Origin: Alphaproteobacteria bacterium UBA2903
Lineage (GTDB): Bacteria > Pseudomonadota > Alphaproteobacteria > CAAGCB01 > CAG-977
Length of the DNA: 64,000 nucleotides
Assembly (NCBI GenBank): GCA_002349565.1
Contig: DEDN01000035.1
Span: 10,152-74,151, forward strand
Direction of reading: 5' to 3'
Each line of letters opens with the position of its first letter. The stretch's first letter is position 1. A program made the translations under genes and the position numbers. Of this stretch, positions 44,072 to 53,248 are shown piece by piece. Below the pieces are notes generated by a model. That model did no database searches, was not told the DNA's origin, and saw nothing but the letters and a program-made list of their open reading frames with translations.

Positions 44072-45220
44072 ATGAAAAAATATTGCGCTTGGGCGGTGCT
44101 GGCGGCGGCGTTCGTGTGGTGTTCGATCGCCGTGTTCGGCTGTGCCGTTGATGTCGCTTATTGGGACGAAGTGCCGTTTTACGCCGCTTTGAAGCAGGGA
44201 CGGAAAGCCGGGTTTTACTGGCAGACTTATAACGAACACCGCATTGTGTTCACCAAGCTGCTGATGAGTTTCGGCACGCCGCTGACGTGGATTTATACGT
44301 CGTACGCCCTGTATGCGCTGACGGTTTTCGAACTGTGGCGCGTGGTGCGCAAAGCCGCGGGGGACGTGTGGTTTTTGCCGCTGCTGTTCGCGCCGCTGTT
44401 TTCCGATATGAACGCCGTCAATCTGCTGTGGGGATTTTCGTCGCAGTTTCACTTGATGATTTTGTTTGCTTTATTGGCGGTCGAATACGCTTTTTTGCGC
44501 CCCGAAACGGGAAAAAACAGACTGCTTTGCCTGCTGTTTTTGCTGCTGTCGTGCCTGTCGATGAACATTGTGTTCGCTTTGGGCGTGATGGCGGCGGTTC
44601 TGATGACGGACGGAATGCCGAAAAAAGCCGCCGCGCCGTGCTTTGCCGCCGTAATTGCCGTGTTTTTCATCGGATATGCTCCCGTCGGAACGGGCGCGAA
44701 AGCCGATATCCGCACAGCCGAATTCTGGCTCTACGCGATGAATGTCTTTTCCGCGTATTTCACGGGGTTTGACCGCTTTTCGCCGATTCACGCGGGATTG
44801 TTCGTTCTGCTGTTTTTGCCCTTGATCTGGCTGTTTTGCAAAAATTTGGACACCGACGACAGAAAAAGAATGGCTTTGTATGCCGTTGCGTTCGGTTCGC
44901 TGCTGTCGGCGGCGGGGATAGCCCGCAACCGTTTCGGCGATCCGCTGATGCACCGTCACGCCGAAAGCGTCATGATTTGCATTCCTGCCGTGATGATGTT
45001 GCTTTATCCGATGAAAAAAGCGTTTTGGGCGGCGGCGGCAATTGTTGCGCTGGGATACAGCGCGCATTTCGGAACGGCGTCTTTTTACAAAATCAAAGCC
45101 GCCCGTTTGCAGGGCGCGGCTTGCGTTGAAGCGTTCAAAGCGGGACTAAACGACGGGAGTTGCCCGACTTTGTATCCGCGCAATATGGCGAAATTCGTTC
45201 AGCCCAACAGCCGCCAGTAA
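44072..45220 (+). CDS. Polytopic membrane protein, possible GT-C-like glycosyltransferase
   Basis: 382 residues with about nine or ten membrane segments. After the first segment the periplasmic loop carries YWDEVPFYAALKQG and QTYNEHRIVFTKL; an acidic pair after TM1 followed by conserved basic residues is the layout of GT-C lipid-sugar-dependent glycosyltransferases. No firm family call. Start ATG has AAGGAG at 44060. The last 22 bases overlap the convergent ankyrin gene. Confidence 0.55.
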   Translation: MKKYCAWAVLAAAFVWCSIAVFGCAVDVAYWDEVPFYAALKQGRKAGFYWQTYNEHRIVFTKLLMSFGTPLTWIYTSYALYALTVFELWRVVRKAAGDVWFLPLLFAPLFSDMNAVNLLWGFSSQFHLMILFALLAVEYAFLRPETGKNRLLCLLFLLLSCLSMNIVFALGVMAAVLMTDGMPKKAAAPCFAAVIAVFFIGYAPVGTGAKADIRTAEFWLYAMNVFSAYFTGFDRFSPIHAGLFVLLFLPLIWLFCKNLDTDDRKRMALYAVAFGSLLSAAGIARNRFGDPLMHRHAESVMICIPAVMMLLYPMKKAFWAAAAIVALGYSAHFGTASFYKIKAARLQGAACVEAFKAGLNDGSCPTLYPRNMAKFVQPNSRQ

Positions 45221-46398
45221 ACATCCGTGTTGAACAAAGCGGGATTGTTGCGGGCGTAATCCGCGGCGGTGGCGTTGTATTTGTCGGCTTGCTTCGGGTC
45301 GATTCCCTGTTCCAACAGAAACCCTGCAACGGCAGGGTTGTCGTTGCTTGACGCGGCGGCAATCAGCAAAGTTTTGCCGTCCGCCATGGTTTCAAACGGG
45401 TTCGCGCCGTATTTGAACAAAGCTTCCAGCACTTGCGGATTCGGATTTTTCGCCGCCGCCCACATCGCGGGCGACGCGTTCAGCACTTTGTCCAAAACGG
45501 CAAGGCTTGCGCCGCCTTTCAGCAAAGATTCCGTGATTGCGGCGTTGCTGTTTTCGACGGCGGCGATCATCAGGGGTGTCGCGCCGCGCTTGTCGCAGTC
45601 GTCGACCGCCGCGCCGTAACGCAGCAAAGCGTCGATAACGGCGGGGTTGCGCGCGCTTTGAGCCGCAAACATCAAAGCCGTCCGTCCGTCCAACGTTTTC
45701 ATGGAAACGTCCGCTCCGCCCGCCAGAAGGGCTTCGACGACGGCGGCGTTCGGATTTTTTCCTGCCGCCAGCATCAGCGGCGTAAAGCCGTTGACCGTCG
45801 CGCGGTTGACTTTCGCCCCCATGGTCAGCAGAACGGCGATCATTTGCGGATTCGGGTTTTCTTTTGCCGCCGTCATCAGCGGCGTCGCGCCGTATTTTTC
45901 TTCGCGCTGACGGATGTCCGCACCGCTGTTGACAAGCAGAGCCGCGACGGCGGGATTGGGGTTGCTTTTCGCCGCCCACAGCAAAGCCGACAGTCCGTCT
46001 TTGTCGCGCGCGTTCAGCTCCGCCCCCGCGTCCAGCAAAGTTTCGATGACGGCGGGTTCGTGGTTCAGCGACGCGGCGAACATCAGCGGGGTTATTCCTT
46101 TTTTGTCGCGCGCGTTGACGTTAGCCCCTTTGGACAGCAGCAAATCGATCAGCGCGGCGTTTCGGGCTTTGGCGGCGGCGAAAAACAGCGCAGTCATGCC
46201 GCTGTTTTGCTGGGCGTCGATTTTCGCGCCCGCTTGAATCAGTGCGGCGGACGCCGATTCGTCGGGGCAGAGCATCGCGGCAAGCATCAGCGGCGTTGTT
46301 CCCATTCCGTCGCAGACGTTCGGACTGCCGCCTTCCGCCAAAGCCGCTTTGATTTCGCCCGCGTCGCCCGATTGAGCCGCTTCCAAAACATCCGTCAT
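45199..46398 (-). CDS. Ankyrin-repeat protein, about 11 repeats
   Basis: 399 residues made almost wholly of 34-36-residue ankyrin units, with consensus GxTPLMxAAxxNPNPxVIxxLLxxGAxVNxRD. Three neighbouring units carry an uncommon KNPNP/ENPNP turn, which suggests recent internal duplication. There is no signal peptide, membrane segment or second domain, so it is a pure protein-binding scaffold. Host-associated alphaproteobacteria often export such proteins, but nothing here shows secretion. Confidence 0.92.
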   Translation of the reverse strand: MTDVLEAAQSGDAGEIKAALAEGGSPNVCDGMGTTPLMLAAMLCPDESASAALIQAGAKIDAQQNSGMTALFFAAAKARNAALIDLLLSKGANVNARDKKGITPLMFAASLNHEPAVIETLLDAGAELNARDKDGLSALLWAAKSNPNPAVAALLVNSGADIRQREEKYGATPLMTAAKENPNPQMIAVLLTMGAKVNRATVNGFTPLMLAAGKNPNAAVVEALLAGGADVSMKTLDGRTALMFAAQSARNPAVIDALLRYGAAVDDCDKRGATPLMIAAVENSNAAITESLLKGGASLAVLDKVLNASPAMWAAAKNPNPQVLEALFKYGANPFETMADGKTLLIAAASSNDNPAVAGFLLEQGIDPKQADKYNATAADYARNNPALFNTDVYWRLLG

Positions 46399-46415
46399 CG
46401 CCGTATCCTTTCAGT

Positions 46416-46751
46416 TCAAAGTCCGCGGTAAAAACAAGTACGGTTTCCCGTGTGGCACGCCGCGCCCGTTTGGTCGACCAAAGCCAGCAAAGTGTCGCCG
46501 TCGCAGTCGATCCGCAATTCTTTCAGCACTTGAATATGTCCCGACGTTTCCCCCTTGCGCCACAAGGTTTGGCGCGACCGTGAAAAATAACACATCCGTT
46601 TTTCGGCAATCGTTTCTTTCAGCGCGGTTTCGTTCATCCACGCCATCATCAGCACTTCGCGCGTGTCGAACTGCTGCGCGATGACGGGAACCAATCCCGC
46701 GGCGTTGTAGGAAACCAGACTTAAAAAATCGTCGGAAGTGATTTTCTGCAT
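46416..46751 (-). CDS. hisI: Phosphoribosyl-AMP cyclohydrolase
   Basis: Third step of histidine synthesis. The 111-residue single-domain protein has the zinc/magnesium site [21 protein letters not shown] and the C-terminal RTCFYRGL, and [14 protein letters not shown] upstream. No HisE domain is fused. It is the only his gene here besides hisC, with which it is not cotranscribed, so the pathway genes are dispersed. Confidence 0.96.
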   Translation of the reverse strand: MQKITSDDFLSLVSYNAAGLVPVIAQQFDTREVLMMAWMNETALKETIAEKRMCYFSRSRQTLWRKGETSGHIQVLKELRIDCDGDTLLALVDQTGAACHTGNRTCFYRGL

Positions 46752-46821
46752 TCTTTTTTACCTTTGAAAGTGTTAAAAGAAGATACAAACGGTTTCATAA
46801 AAAATCAAAGGGTTATTTCAA

Positions 46822-47652
46822 ATGACGGAAACTTTGCAGGATTTGCGGCGGGAAATCGACGAAACGGACGACGCTTTGCACGCGTTGATTATGCGCCGCG
46901 CCGAATTGGCGGAACGCATCGGCAGAGTCAAGGCTGAATCGGGGGAAAAGCGGGTTTTCCGCCCCGTGCGCGAAACGCAAATCATGCGGCGTCTGCTTCA
47001 AAACCACAAAGGCAATTTGGGCAAAGACGTTATTATCCGTTTATGGCGCGAATTGATCAGCGCTTGCACCAATCTGCAGTCGCCGATGACGGCGGCGGTC
47101 TTTATGCCCGAACGCGGCATGGGGAATTTGGAGCTGACGCGCGATTATTTCGGGGCTTTTACGACTTTGCTGCCGTGCAAATCCGTCAATCTGGTGCTGA
47201 AAGAATTAACGCAGGGTGAGGCGGATCTGGCTGTTTTGTCCCTGCAGGACGATCAAAGCTGCTGGTGGTACGCTTTGGCGCAGGAACGCCGCCGCGCCGT
47301 TGCCGTGTTCGCAAAGCTGCCCGTTACGGGAACGGCGGACAACGGACGCATTGTGTTTGCTTTGGGCAAAGTGCCGTTTGAAGCGTCGGGCGACGACCGT
47401 ACTTTGCTGGTGGTCGAAACGGACGGAACGGTCAGTCTTGGCACGCTGGATCTGGTTTTGAAAGCGGGCGGCATCGCCACCAACGCGATTTACGATTCGT
47501 TTTCGCCCGACATGACCCGCAAAGCGTATTTGTTCGAAGTCGAGGGCTTTTTGGAATCCGACGACGCCCGATTGGCTGCCGTTGTGAAAAAGGAAGACGG
47601 CAAAATCACCATGACGCGCGTTATCGGCGGTTTCCCGACTCCGTTTGTGTAA
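46822..47652 (+). CDS. Chorismate mutase with C-terminal accessory domain
   Basis: Converts chorismate to prephenate for Phe/Tyr synthesis. The N-terminal AroQ-type helical domain (1-90) shows LRREIDETDDALHALIMRR, VKAESGE and IIRLWRELISAC with the expected Arg, Lys and Glu positions. Residues 95-276 resemble the prephenate dehydratase-like/ACT-containing extension of alphaproteobacterial chorismate mutases, but I see no intact dehydratase TRF motif, so this half is probably regulatory or inactive. It precedes hisC by 12 bp, the usual alphaproteobacterial pairing. Confidence 0.82.
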   Translation: MTETLQDLRREIDETDDALHALIMRRAELAERIGRVKAESGEKRVFRPVRETQIMRRLLQNHKGNLGKDVIIRLWRELISACTNLQSPMTAAVFMPERGMGNLELTRDYFGAFTTLLPCKSVNLVLKELTQGEADLAVLSLQDDQSCWWYALAQERRRAVAVFAKLPVTGTADNGRIVFALGKVPFEASGDDRTLLVVETDGTVSLGTLDLVLKAGGIATNAIYDSFSPDMTRKAYLFEVEGFLESDDARLAAVVKKEDGKITMTRVIGGFPTPFV

Positions 47653-47664
47653 AGGATGAAAATA

Positions 47665-48759
47665 ATGGCAAAATTACCCGTACCCGCTCATCAAAGCATT
47701 ATGACGCTGACCCCGTATGTCGGCGGCGCGTCGTCCGTCAAAGGCAAAGCGAAAGTCGTCAAACTGTCGTCGAACGAAGGCGCGTTCGGCACGAACCCGA
47801 CGGTTGTCGAAGCCGTTAAACAAGGCGCGGAATCCCTGTTCCGCTATCCCGATGGGGGCAGCGTCGAACTGCGTCAAGCGATTGGTGCGGCGCACGGATT
47901 GGACGCGGACAGAATTGTTTGCGGGTCGGGGTCGGACGAACTTATCGGATTGCTGTGCCACGCGTATCTGAACGCGGGCGACAAAATCGTCATTACGCAG
48001 TACGCTTTTTTGATGTACCACCTGTACGCCGTCGGATGCGGAGCGGATGCAATCGTCGTTCCCGAAAAGGATTTCAAAGTCGATGTCGACGCGGTGATTA
48101 AAGCGATTACGCCCGAAACGAAAATCGTATTCATCGCCAACCCCGGCAATCCGACGGGAACTTATGTCCCCCGCGAAGAAATGCGCAAGCTGTGCCGCGA
48201 AGTGCCGTCAAACGTGATGATTGTTCTGGACGCCGCTTATGCCGAATTTGCGGGACGTGAAGATTATACGGCGGGCGAAGATTTGGTTGACGAATTTCCG
48301 AACGTTGTGATGCTGCGCACGTTTTCCAAGATTTACGCGCTGGGCGGGATTCGTTTGGGCTGGTCGTATGCGTCAAAGGAAATCACAGACGTTTTGAACC
48401 GTGTCCGCGGTCCGTTCAATGTCAACAAAGCCGCCCAAATCGCGGGCGTCGCGGCGGTCAAGGATACGGCTTTCGTCAAAAAATGCTTTGACCACAATGC
48501 GAAATGGCTGGCGCGCCTGCCGCGGGAGTTCGAAAAGCTGGGCTTGACGATGACGCCGTCGGTTGCGAACTTTGTTCTGGTGCATTTTCCGCACACGGGC
48601 AAAACCGCCGAAAACGCGGATAAATACTTGCAGGAAAACGGCGTTATCGTGCGCAAAGTCGCCTCTTACGGCTTGCCCGACGCGCTGCGCATCACCATCG
48701 GCACGGATGAGGATATGGAACTGCTGCTGAAGCTGCTGCGCGACTATATGCTCGCTTAA
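47665..48759 (+). CDS. hisC: Histidinol-phosphate / aromatic aminotransferase
   Basis: PLP aminotransferase of 364 residues acting on histidinol phosphate, and, given its partner gene, probably on prephenate or aromatic acids. Motifs: LSSNEGAFGTNPTVVEA, GSGSDELIGLLC, ANPGNPTGTYV, DAAYAEF and the PLP lysine in RTFSKIYALGGIRLGW. The ATG at 47665 fits the AAAGG RBS at 47651; an ATG at 47656 overlaps that RBS. Ends on a TTAA shared with kamA. Confidence 0.92.
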   Translation: MAKLPVPAHQSIMTLTPYVGGASSVKGKAKVVKLSSNEGAFGTNPTVVEAVKQGAESLFRYPDGGSVELRQAIGAAHGLDADRIVCGSGSDELIGLLCHAYLNAGDKIVITQYAFLMYHLYAVGCGADAIVVPEKDFKVDVDAVIKAITPETKIVFIANPGNPTGTYVPREEMRKLCREVPSNVMIVLDAAYAEFAGREDYTAGEDLVDEFPNVVMLRTFSKIYALGGIRLGWSYASKEITDVLNRVRGPFNVNKAAQIAGVAAVKDTAFVKKCFDHNAKWLARLPREFEKLGLTMTPSVANFVLVHFPHTGKTAENADKYLQENGVIVRKVASYGLPDALRITIGTDEDMELLLKLLRDYMLA

Positions 48760-49880
48760 GGCGTTTCGTAGTCGGGATAGCGGTACAGCTTTCCTTCAAA
48801 GTTTTTCAACAGCAAAAAGTCGCCGTCGCGCCCCGCCACATGGTCGGGCGTCAGGACGATTTTTCCGCCGCCCCCCGGAATGTCGATGGCATAGGTCGGC
48901 ACGGCGTATCCCGATGTGTATCCGCGCAAAGCGTCAATGATTTCCAGTCCTTTTTTGACGGGGACGCGGAAATGCATGGAGCCCTTTACAGGGTCGCATT
49001 GGAACAGGTAATAGGGACGGACGCGGACTTTCAACAGCTTGTGCATCAGCGCTTTCAGCGTGTCGGCGTTGTCGTTTACGCCGCGCAGCAGTACGGTTTG
49101 CGAACCCGTCGGAATGCCCGCGTCGGCGATTTTGCTGCAGGCTTCGTTCGTTTCTGCCGTCATTTCGTCGGGATGCGTGAAGTGCAGACTGAAAAACACG
49201 GGATGATATTTCTTAATCGTGTTCAACAGCGATTTTGTAAAGCGCATGGGCAGGACGGCGGGCGTTTTCGATCCGATGCGAATCATTTCGACGCTGGGAA
49301 TCGCGCGCAAATTCGACAGCAGATAATCCAAAGCCGAATCGGGCATGGTCAGCGGATCGCCGCCCGAAATCAGCACGTCGCGGACTTCGGGGTGGTTGCG
49401 GATATAGGCGAACGCCTGTTCCCACATGGCTTTGCGGACGGGGGACAAGCCGTTTTTTTCCTTCAGCCGCCCGACCAGCCGCGACCGCGTGCAGTAGCGG
49501 CAGTAGTTGGAGCAAAATTCGGTCGTCAAAAACAAAACGCGGTCGGGGTAGCGGTGAACCAGCCCGGGGGTGACCATGCACGGTTCTTCGCCCAGCGGAT
49601 CGTCGTTTTCGCCCGCGGATTCCGTCATTTCCGCCAGCGACGGCAGAACAGTACGGCGCACGGCGGGGGAACGCGCGACAACCGAAGCGTAATAGGGCGT
49701 GACCGCAACGGGAAAAGCGTTGCCCATCGCTTGCTTTTCTTCGTCCGTCAATGTCAGAAAGCGGGAAAAATCCGCTGCTTTTGTCAAACGGTTTCTGATT
49801 TGCCAGCGCCAGTCGAACCAGTCGGCGTCGGAAACTTCGGGGTAAAATTCGCGTTTGAAAACAAGAGTTTCGGTTGACAT
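48756..49880 (-). CDS. Lysine 2,3-aminomutase-family radical SAM enzyme
   Basis: 374 residues. The radical SAM cluster motif CSNYCRYC uses Cys123, Cys127 and Cys130; then LISGGDPLTM, and the PLP lysine region DIPGGGGKIVL. The C-terminal LLLKNFEGKLYRYPDYETP resembles KamA rather than the shorter EpmB. Possible roles are beta-lysine formation (osmoprotection or EF-P modification). Neither an acetyltransferase partner nor epmA or efp is nearby, so the role is open. Confidence 0.85.
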   Translation of the reverse strand: MSTETLVFKREFYPEVSDADWFDWRWQIRNRLTKAADFSRFLTLTDEEKQAMGNAFPVAVTPYYASVVARSPAVRRTVLPSLAEMTESAGENDDPLGEEPCMVTPGLVHRYPDRVLFLTTEFCSNYCRYCTRSRLVGRLKEKNGLSPVRKAMWEQAFAYIRNHPEVRDVLISGGDPLTMPDSALDYLLSNLRAIPSVEMIRIGSKTPAVLPMRFTKSLLNTIKKYHPVFFSLHFTHPDEMTAETNEACSKIADAGIPTGSQTVLLRGVNDNADTLKALMHKLLKVRVRPYYLFQCDPVKGSMHFRVPVKKGLEIIDALRGYTSGYAVPTYAIDIPGGGGKIVLTPDHVAGRDGDFLLLKNFEGKLYRYPDYETP

Positions 49881-49944
49881 AAAAACGTCCTTTGGTGTTT
49901 AATGAAAAGTTAATGGGATACTATCCGAATTGAACGGAAAAGAA

Positions 49945-50208
49945 ATGAAAAAAATAATTTTTTTTATGGCGGCTCTGCTGTGGGCGGGAACTGGAAACGC
50001 CGCCGACATCAAAAACACGGATGCCGTGCGTTACGATTTGCTGGTCAAAACAGCGGACGGCAAATTCAAAACGGTGCTGGAACCGAACGGCTTTATCGCG
50101 GCTTTGTGTTCGAACTGCACCGTCGAAGTTGTCGGATACAGCCTGATTGATATCGAAAACGAAAAAACGATTGTCGTCAAAGACGGCGTTTTGAAAGTCA
50201 AAAGCTGA
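49945..50208 (+). CDS. Small exported protein of unknown function
   Basis: 87 residues: signal peptide MKKIIFFMAALLWAGTGNAA then a beta-rich mature domain of about 67 residues with two Cys in ALCSNCTVEVVG, a likely CxxC disulfide. The ATG is preceded by GGAAAAGA. It shares its direction with the following pilin-like gene, 98 bp downstream. No family recognised. Confidence 0.6.
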   Translation: MKKIIFFMAALLWAGTGNAADIKNTDAVRYDLLVKTADGKFKTVLEPNGFIAALCSNCTVEVVGYSLIDIENEKTIVVKDGVLKVKS

Positions 50209-50306
50209 TGTGTTGAGTGTTCCGTGCCGACGGACGGGCTTGCTTTGACGGGCAGGCGTTATTATTCCGCGTCATGCGGAAGGATTCGGTGCAAAAGGAG
50301 AGAGAG

Positions 50307-50921
50307 ATGAATAAAACAAGTTCCGCGCAAAGCGGGCGGTCGATTATCGAAATGCTGGGGGTTCTGGCGATTATCGGCGTATTGACCGTTGGCGGCATTG
50401 CGGGATTTTCGGCGGCGATGTCGAAACACAAGATCAACCAAATCACCGATCAGGTGCAGCGCATGGTAACGAATATCCGTGCTTTGTACGCGGGAAAGCG
50501 GACGTATGCCGGATTGGACAACAAAACGGCGTATACCATGGGCATTTTCGACGACGGTTTTTGCGATACGCCGGAATGCGAAAATCCGACAAACAGCTAC
50601 AAAGGTTCGATCCTGCTGGGGCTGCAAAACGGAAATCATCATTTTTCCATTACTTACAACGGGTTGACCCGCGACGCCTGCACGCGCTTGGCAATGAAAG
50701 AATGGGGCGATTCCGCCAGCGGCTTTTTGACGCTGATTGTCAACGGAACGGAACAAAAAGCCCCCTCTTTGGCGCATTACACATCTGACGGCGCGCATAT
50801 TTTCACGGCTGAAAAGCGGGAAATTCCCGTGCCTTTGGCAAAAGCCGTGGCGGCATGCGACCACCAGACGGCGACGGGCAGCGTTGACGGAACGGCGTCG
50901 ATTTCGTGGATTTACCGCTGA
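50307..50921 (+). CDS. Type IV pilin-like protein (paralogue of 37354)
   Basis: 204 residues. The leader MNKTSSAQSG is followed by RSIIEMLGVLAIIGVLTVGG, giving Glu +5 after cleavage at Gly10. The rest of the N-terminal helix and the stretch QITDQVQRMVTNIRALYAGK parallel the protein at 37354, as do RDACTRLAMKEWGD and the end ISWIYR. It has four Cys in the globular domain. Strong RBS aaaaggagagag. Probably a minor pilin or pseudopilin; the assembly machinery lies elsewhere. Confidence 0.85.
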   Translation: MNKTSSAQSGRSIIEMLGVLAIIGVLTVGGIAGFSAAMSKHKINQITDQVQRMVTNIRALYAGKRTYAGLDNKTAYTMGIFDDGFCDTPECENPTNSYKGSILLGLQNGNHHFSITYNGLTRDACTRLAMKEWGDSASGFLTLIVNGTEQKAPSLAHYTSDGAHIFTAEKREIPVPLAKAVAACDHQTATGSVDGTASISWIYR

Positions 50922-50942
50922 CGGCGTGAAGGAAGGTGTCCG

Positions 50943-52253
50943 ATGCCGTCTTTGTTTGAAAATCAAGTCAAACGCCCGCTTGCGGACTTGTTGCGTCCGC
51001 AGGCGATTACGGACGTTGTGGGGCAGGATCACCTGTTGAACCCCGACGCACCGCTGGGGCGGATGCTGATTACGGGCAAAGTAACGTCGTTTATTTTGTG
51101 GGGTCCCCCCGGATGCGGAAAAACGACCATCGCGCGGCTGCTGGCGCACCATACGGATATGTATTTCGAACCGATTTCCGCCGTTTTTTCGGGGGTGTCG
51201 GACTTGCGCCGCATTTTCGACGAAGCCAAACAGCGCAGACAGTCGGGCAGGGCGACGATTTTGTTCGTTGACGAAATTCACCGCTTCAATCGTTCTCAGC
51301 AGGACGGCTTTTTGCCGTATGTCGAGGACGGCACGGTCGTTTTGGTCGGCGCGACGACGGAAAACCCGTCTTTCGAGCTGAATGCCGCGCTGTTGTCGCG
51401 GTGCAAAGTCTTTGTGCTGAAGCGTTTGACCGAGGATGCGTTGGAATCTATCATCAAACGCGCGGAACAGCAGGTCGGGCGCGCTTTGCCCGTGACGGAC
51501 GAAGCCCGCGAACAGCTGAAATCCATGGCGGACGGCGACGGGCGGTATCTGTCCAATATGCTGGAAGCGCTGTTCGATTTGCCCGACCGCGATTTGGCGG
51601 AAGGTCCTTTGACCCCCGACAAGCTGTTGAGCGTCGTCGCCCAGCGTCCCGCTGTGTATGACAAGGACAGGGACGGACATTACAATCTGATCAGCGCGGT
51701 GCATAAATCTTTGCGCGGATCGGATCCCGACGCGGCTTTGTATTGGGTGGCGCGCATGGTTGCGGCGGGCGAGGATGTGAAGTACATTTTCCGCCGCTTG
51801 ACCCGTTTCGCGGTCGAGGATGTCGGCTTGGCGGATCCGAACGCTTTGACGCAAGCCGTTTCGGCGTGGGAAGCGTATCAGCGGCTGGGTTCGCCCGAGG
51901 GGGATTTGGCTTTGGCTCAGCTGGTTGTGTATCTGGCGACCGCGCCGAAATCCATCGGCGTGTACAGGGCTTGGAATCAAGCGATGCAGGCGGCGCGGGA
52001 AACGGGATCTTTGATGCCGCCGATGCACATTTTGAATGCGCCGACCAAGCTGATGAAGCAGTTGGGCTATAACGCGGGGTATCAGTACGACCCCGACACG
52101 GCGGACGGCTTTTCGGGGGCGAACTATTTTCCCGACAAAATGTCGCGCCGCAAGTTTTATCAACCCGTCGAGCGGGGGTTTGAACGCGAAATCGCGAAAC
52201 GCTTGGCTTATTGGGACAAATTAAGGAAAGAAAAAAATGCCGGTCAGTTTTGA
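50943..52253 (+). CDS. rarA: RarA/MgsA replication-associated recombination ATPase
   Basis: AAA+ ATPase acting at stalled forks, 436 residues. Walker A GPPGCGKTTIARLL near 57-70, Walker B LFVDEIHRFNRSQQDGFLP, sensor 1 GATTENPSFELN, and the C-terminal tetramer domain with DRDGHYNLISAVHKSLRGS. Starts 22 bp after the pilin gene and overlaps rluC by 17 bp. The N-terminus PLADLLRPQAITDVVGQDHLL is normal. Confidence 0.96.
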   Translation: MPSLFENQVKRPLADLLRPQAITDVVGQDHLLNPDAPLGRMLITGKVTSFILWGPPGCGKTTIARLLAHHTDMYFEPISAVFSGVSDLRRIFDEAKQRRQSGRATILFVDEIHRFNRSQQDGFLPYVEDGTVVLVGATTENPSFELNAALLSRCKVFVLKRLTEDALESIIKRAEQQVGRALPVTDEAREQLKSMADGDGRYLSNMLEALFDLPDRDLAEGPLTPDKLLSVVAQRPAVYDKDRDGHYNLISAVHKSLRGSDPDAALYWVARMVAAGEDVKYIFRRLTRFAVEDVGLADPNALTQAVSAWEAYQRLGSPEGDLALAQLVVYLATAPKSIGVYRAWNQAMQAARETGSLMPPMHILNAPTKLMKQLGYNAGYQYDPDTADGFSGANYFPDKMSRRKFYQPVERGFEREIAKRLAYWDKLRKEKNAGQF

Positions 52254-53238
52254 AACAGTATCGCCCGATGACGGCGAAGTGCGTTTGGACAGATGGTTTC
52301 ACCGCCATTATCCTCAGTTGACGCAGGGGCAGATTCAGAAAATGATTCGCCTAAAGCAAATCAAGGTGGACGGCAAACGCGCCGAAGCCAATCAGCGCGT
52401 CACCGCGGGACAAGTGATTCGCGTGCCGCCTTTACCCGAACGCGGGTCGCCCATGGGCGCGGCGAAAGAACGTCGGGAAAGCGTCGTTGTGTCCGACGAA
52501 GACGCGCGCTTTGTGCAAAGTCTGGTGATTTACAAGGACAACGACGTTTTGGTGCTGAACAAGCCCGCGGGTTTGGCGGTGCAGGGCGGCACAAAGCAGA
52601 CGCGCCACTTGGACGGCATGCTGTCGGCTTTGCGTTTCGGCAAGGATGAAAATCCGCGCTTGGTTCACCGCTTGGACAAGGACACCAGCGGCGTTTTGGT
52701 GCTGGCGCGCACGCCCGCGGCGGCGGCGAAACTGGCGGACGCTTTCAAATCCCGCGAAGCCAAAAAGGTCTATTGGGCTTTGGTGTTCGGCAACCCCGAG
52801 CTTAAAGAGGGAAAAATCAGCGCGAAACTGCTGAAATGTTCGGGCGAACACGGCGGCGAAACGATGCGCGTCGACGACAAAAACGGGCAGAGCGCGGTGA
52901 CATTGTACCGCGTTGTAGATGAAGCGTACAAAAAGGCGGCTTGGCTGGAGCTGATGCCGCTGACGGGACGCACGCACCAGTTGCGCGTTCATTGCTTGAC
53001 GATGGGACATCCGATTGTGGGCGACGAAAAATACAAAATCGACGGGCTGAAAGCCGATTATCTGAAATACGGCAACCGCCTGCATTTGCACGCGCGCGCT
53101 TTGCGCATGAAACTGCCGTCGGGCAAAATGCTGGAAGTTTACGCGCCGCTGCCCGAAACCATGGCGGACAGTTTCGACTTTCTGGGCTTTGCGTACAAAA
53201 AGCCCGTCAACCCGTTCAAACAATTTCCGATAGATTGA
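52237..53238 (+). CDS. rluC: RluC-type 23S rRNA pseudouridine synthase
   Basis: 333 residues. The N-terminal S4 RNA-binding domain (RLDRWFHRHYPQLTQGQIQ) is followed by a RluA-family catalytic domain with catalytic Asp in VHRLDKDTSGVLVLAR and TGRTHQLRVH. S4 plus RluA order fits RluC/RluD. In many alphaproteobacteria rluC is followed by a HAD gene and ATP12; here an AsmA-like gene takes the middle position. Confidence 0.93.
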   Translation: MPVSFETVSPDDGEVRLDRWFHRHYPQLTQGQIQKMIRLKQIKVDGKRAEANQRVTAGQVIRVPPLPERGSPMGAAKERRESVVVSDEDARFVQSLVIYKDNDVLVLNKPAGLAVQGGTKQTRHLDGMLSALRFGKDENPRLVHRLDKDTSGVLVLARTPAAAAKLADAFKSREAKKVYWALVFGNPELKEGKISAKLLKCSGEHGGETMRVDDKNGQSAVTLYRVVDEAYKKAAWLELMPLTGRTHQLRVHCLTMGHPIVGDEKYKIDGLKADYLKYGNRLHLHARALRMKLPSGKMLEVYAPLPETMADSFDFLGFAYKKPVNPFKQFPID

Positions 53239-53248
53239 GGCGGATGAA

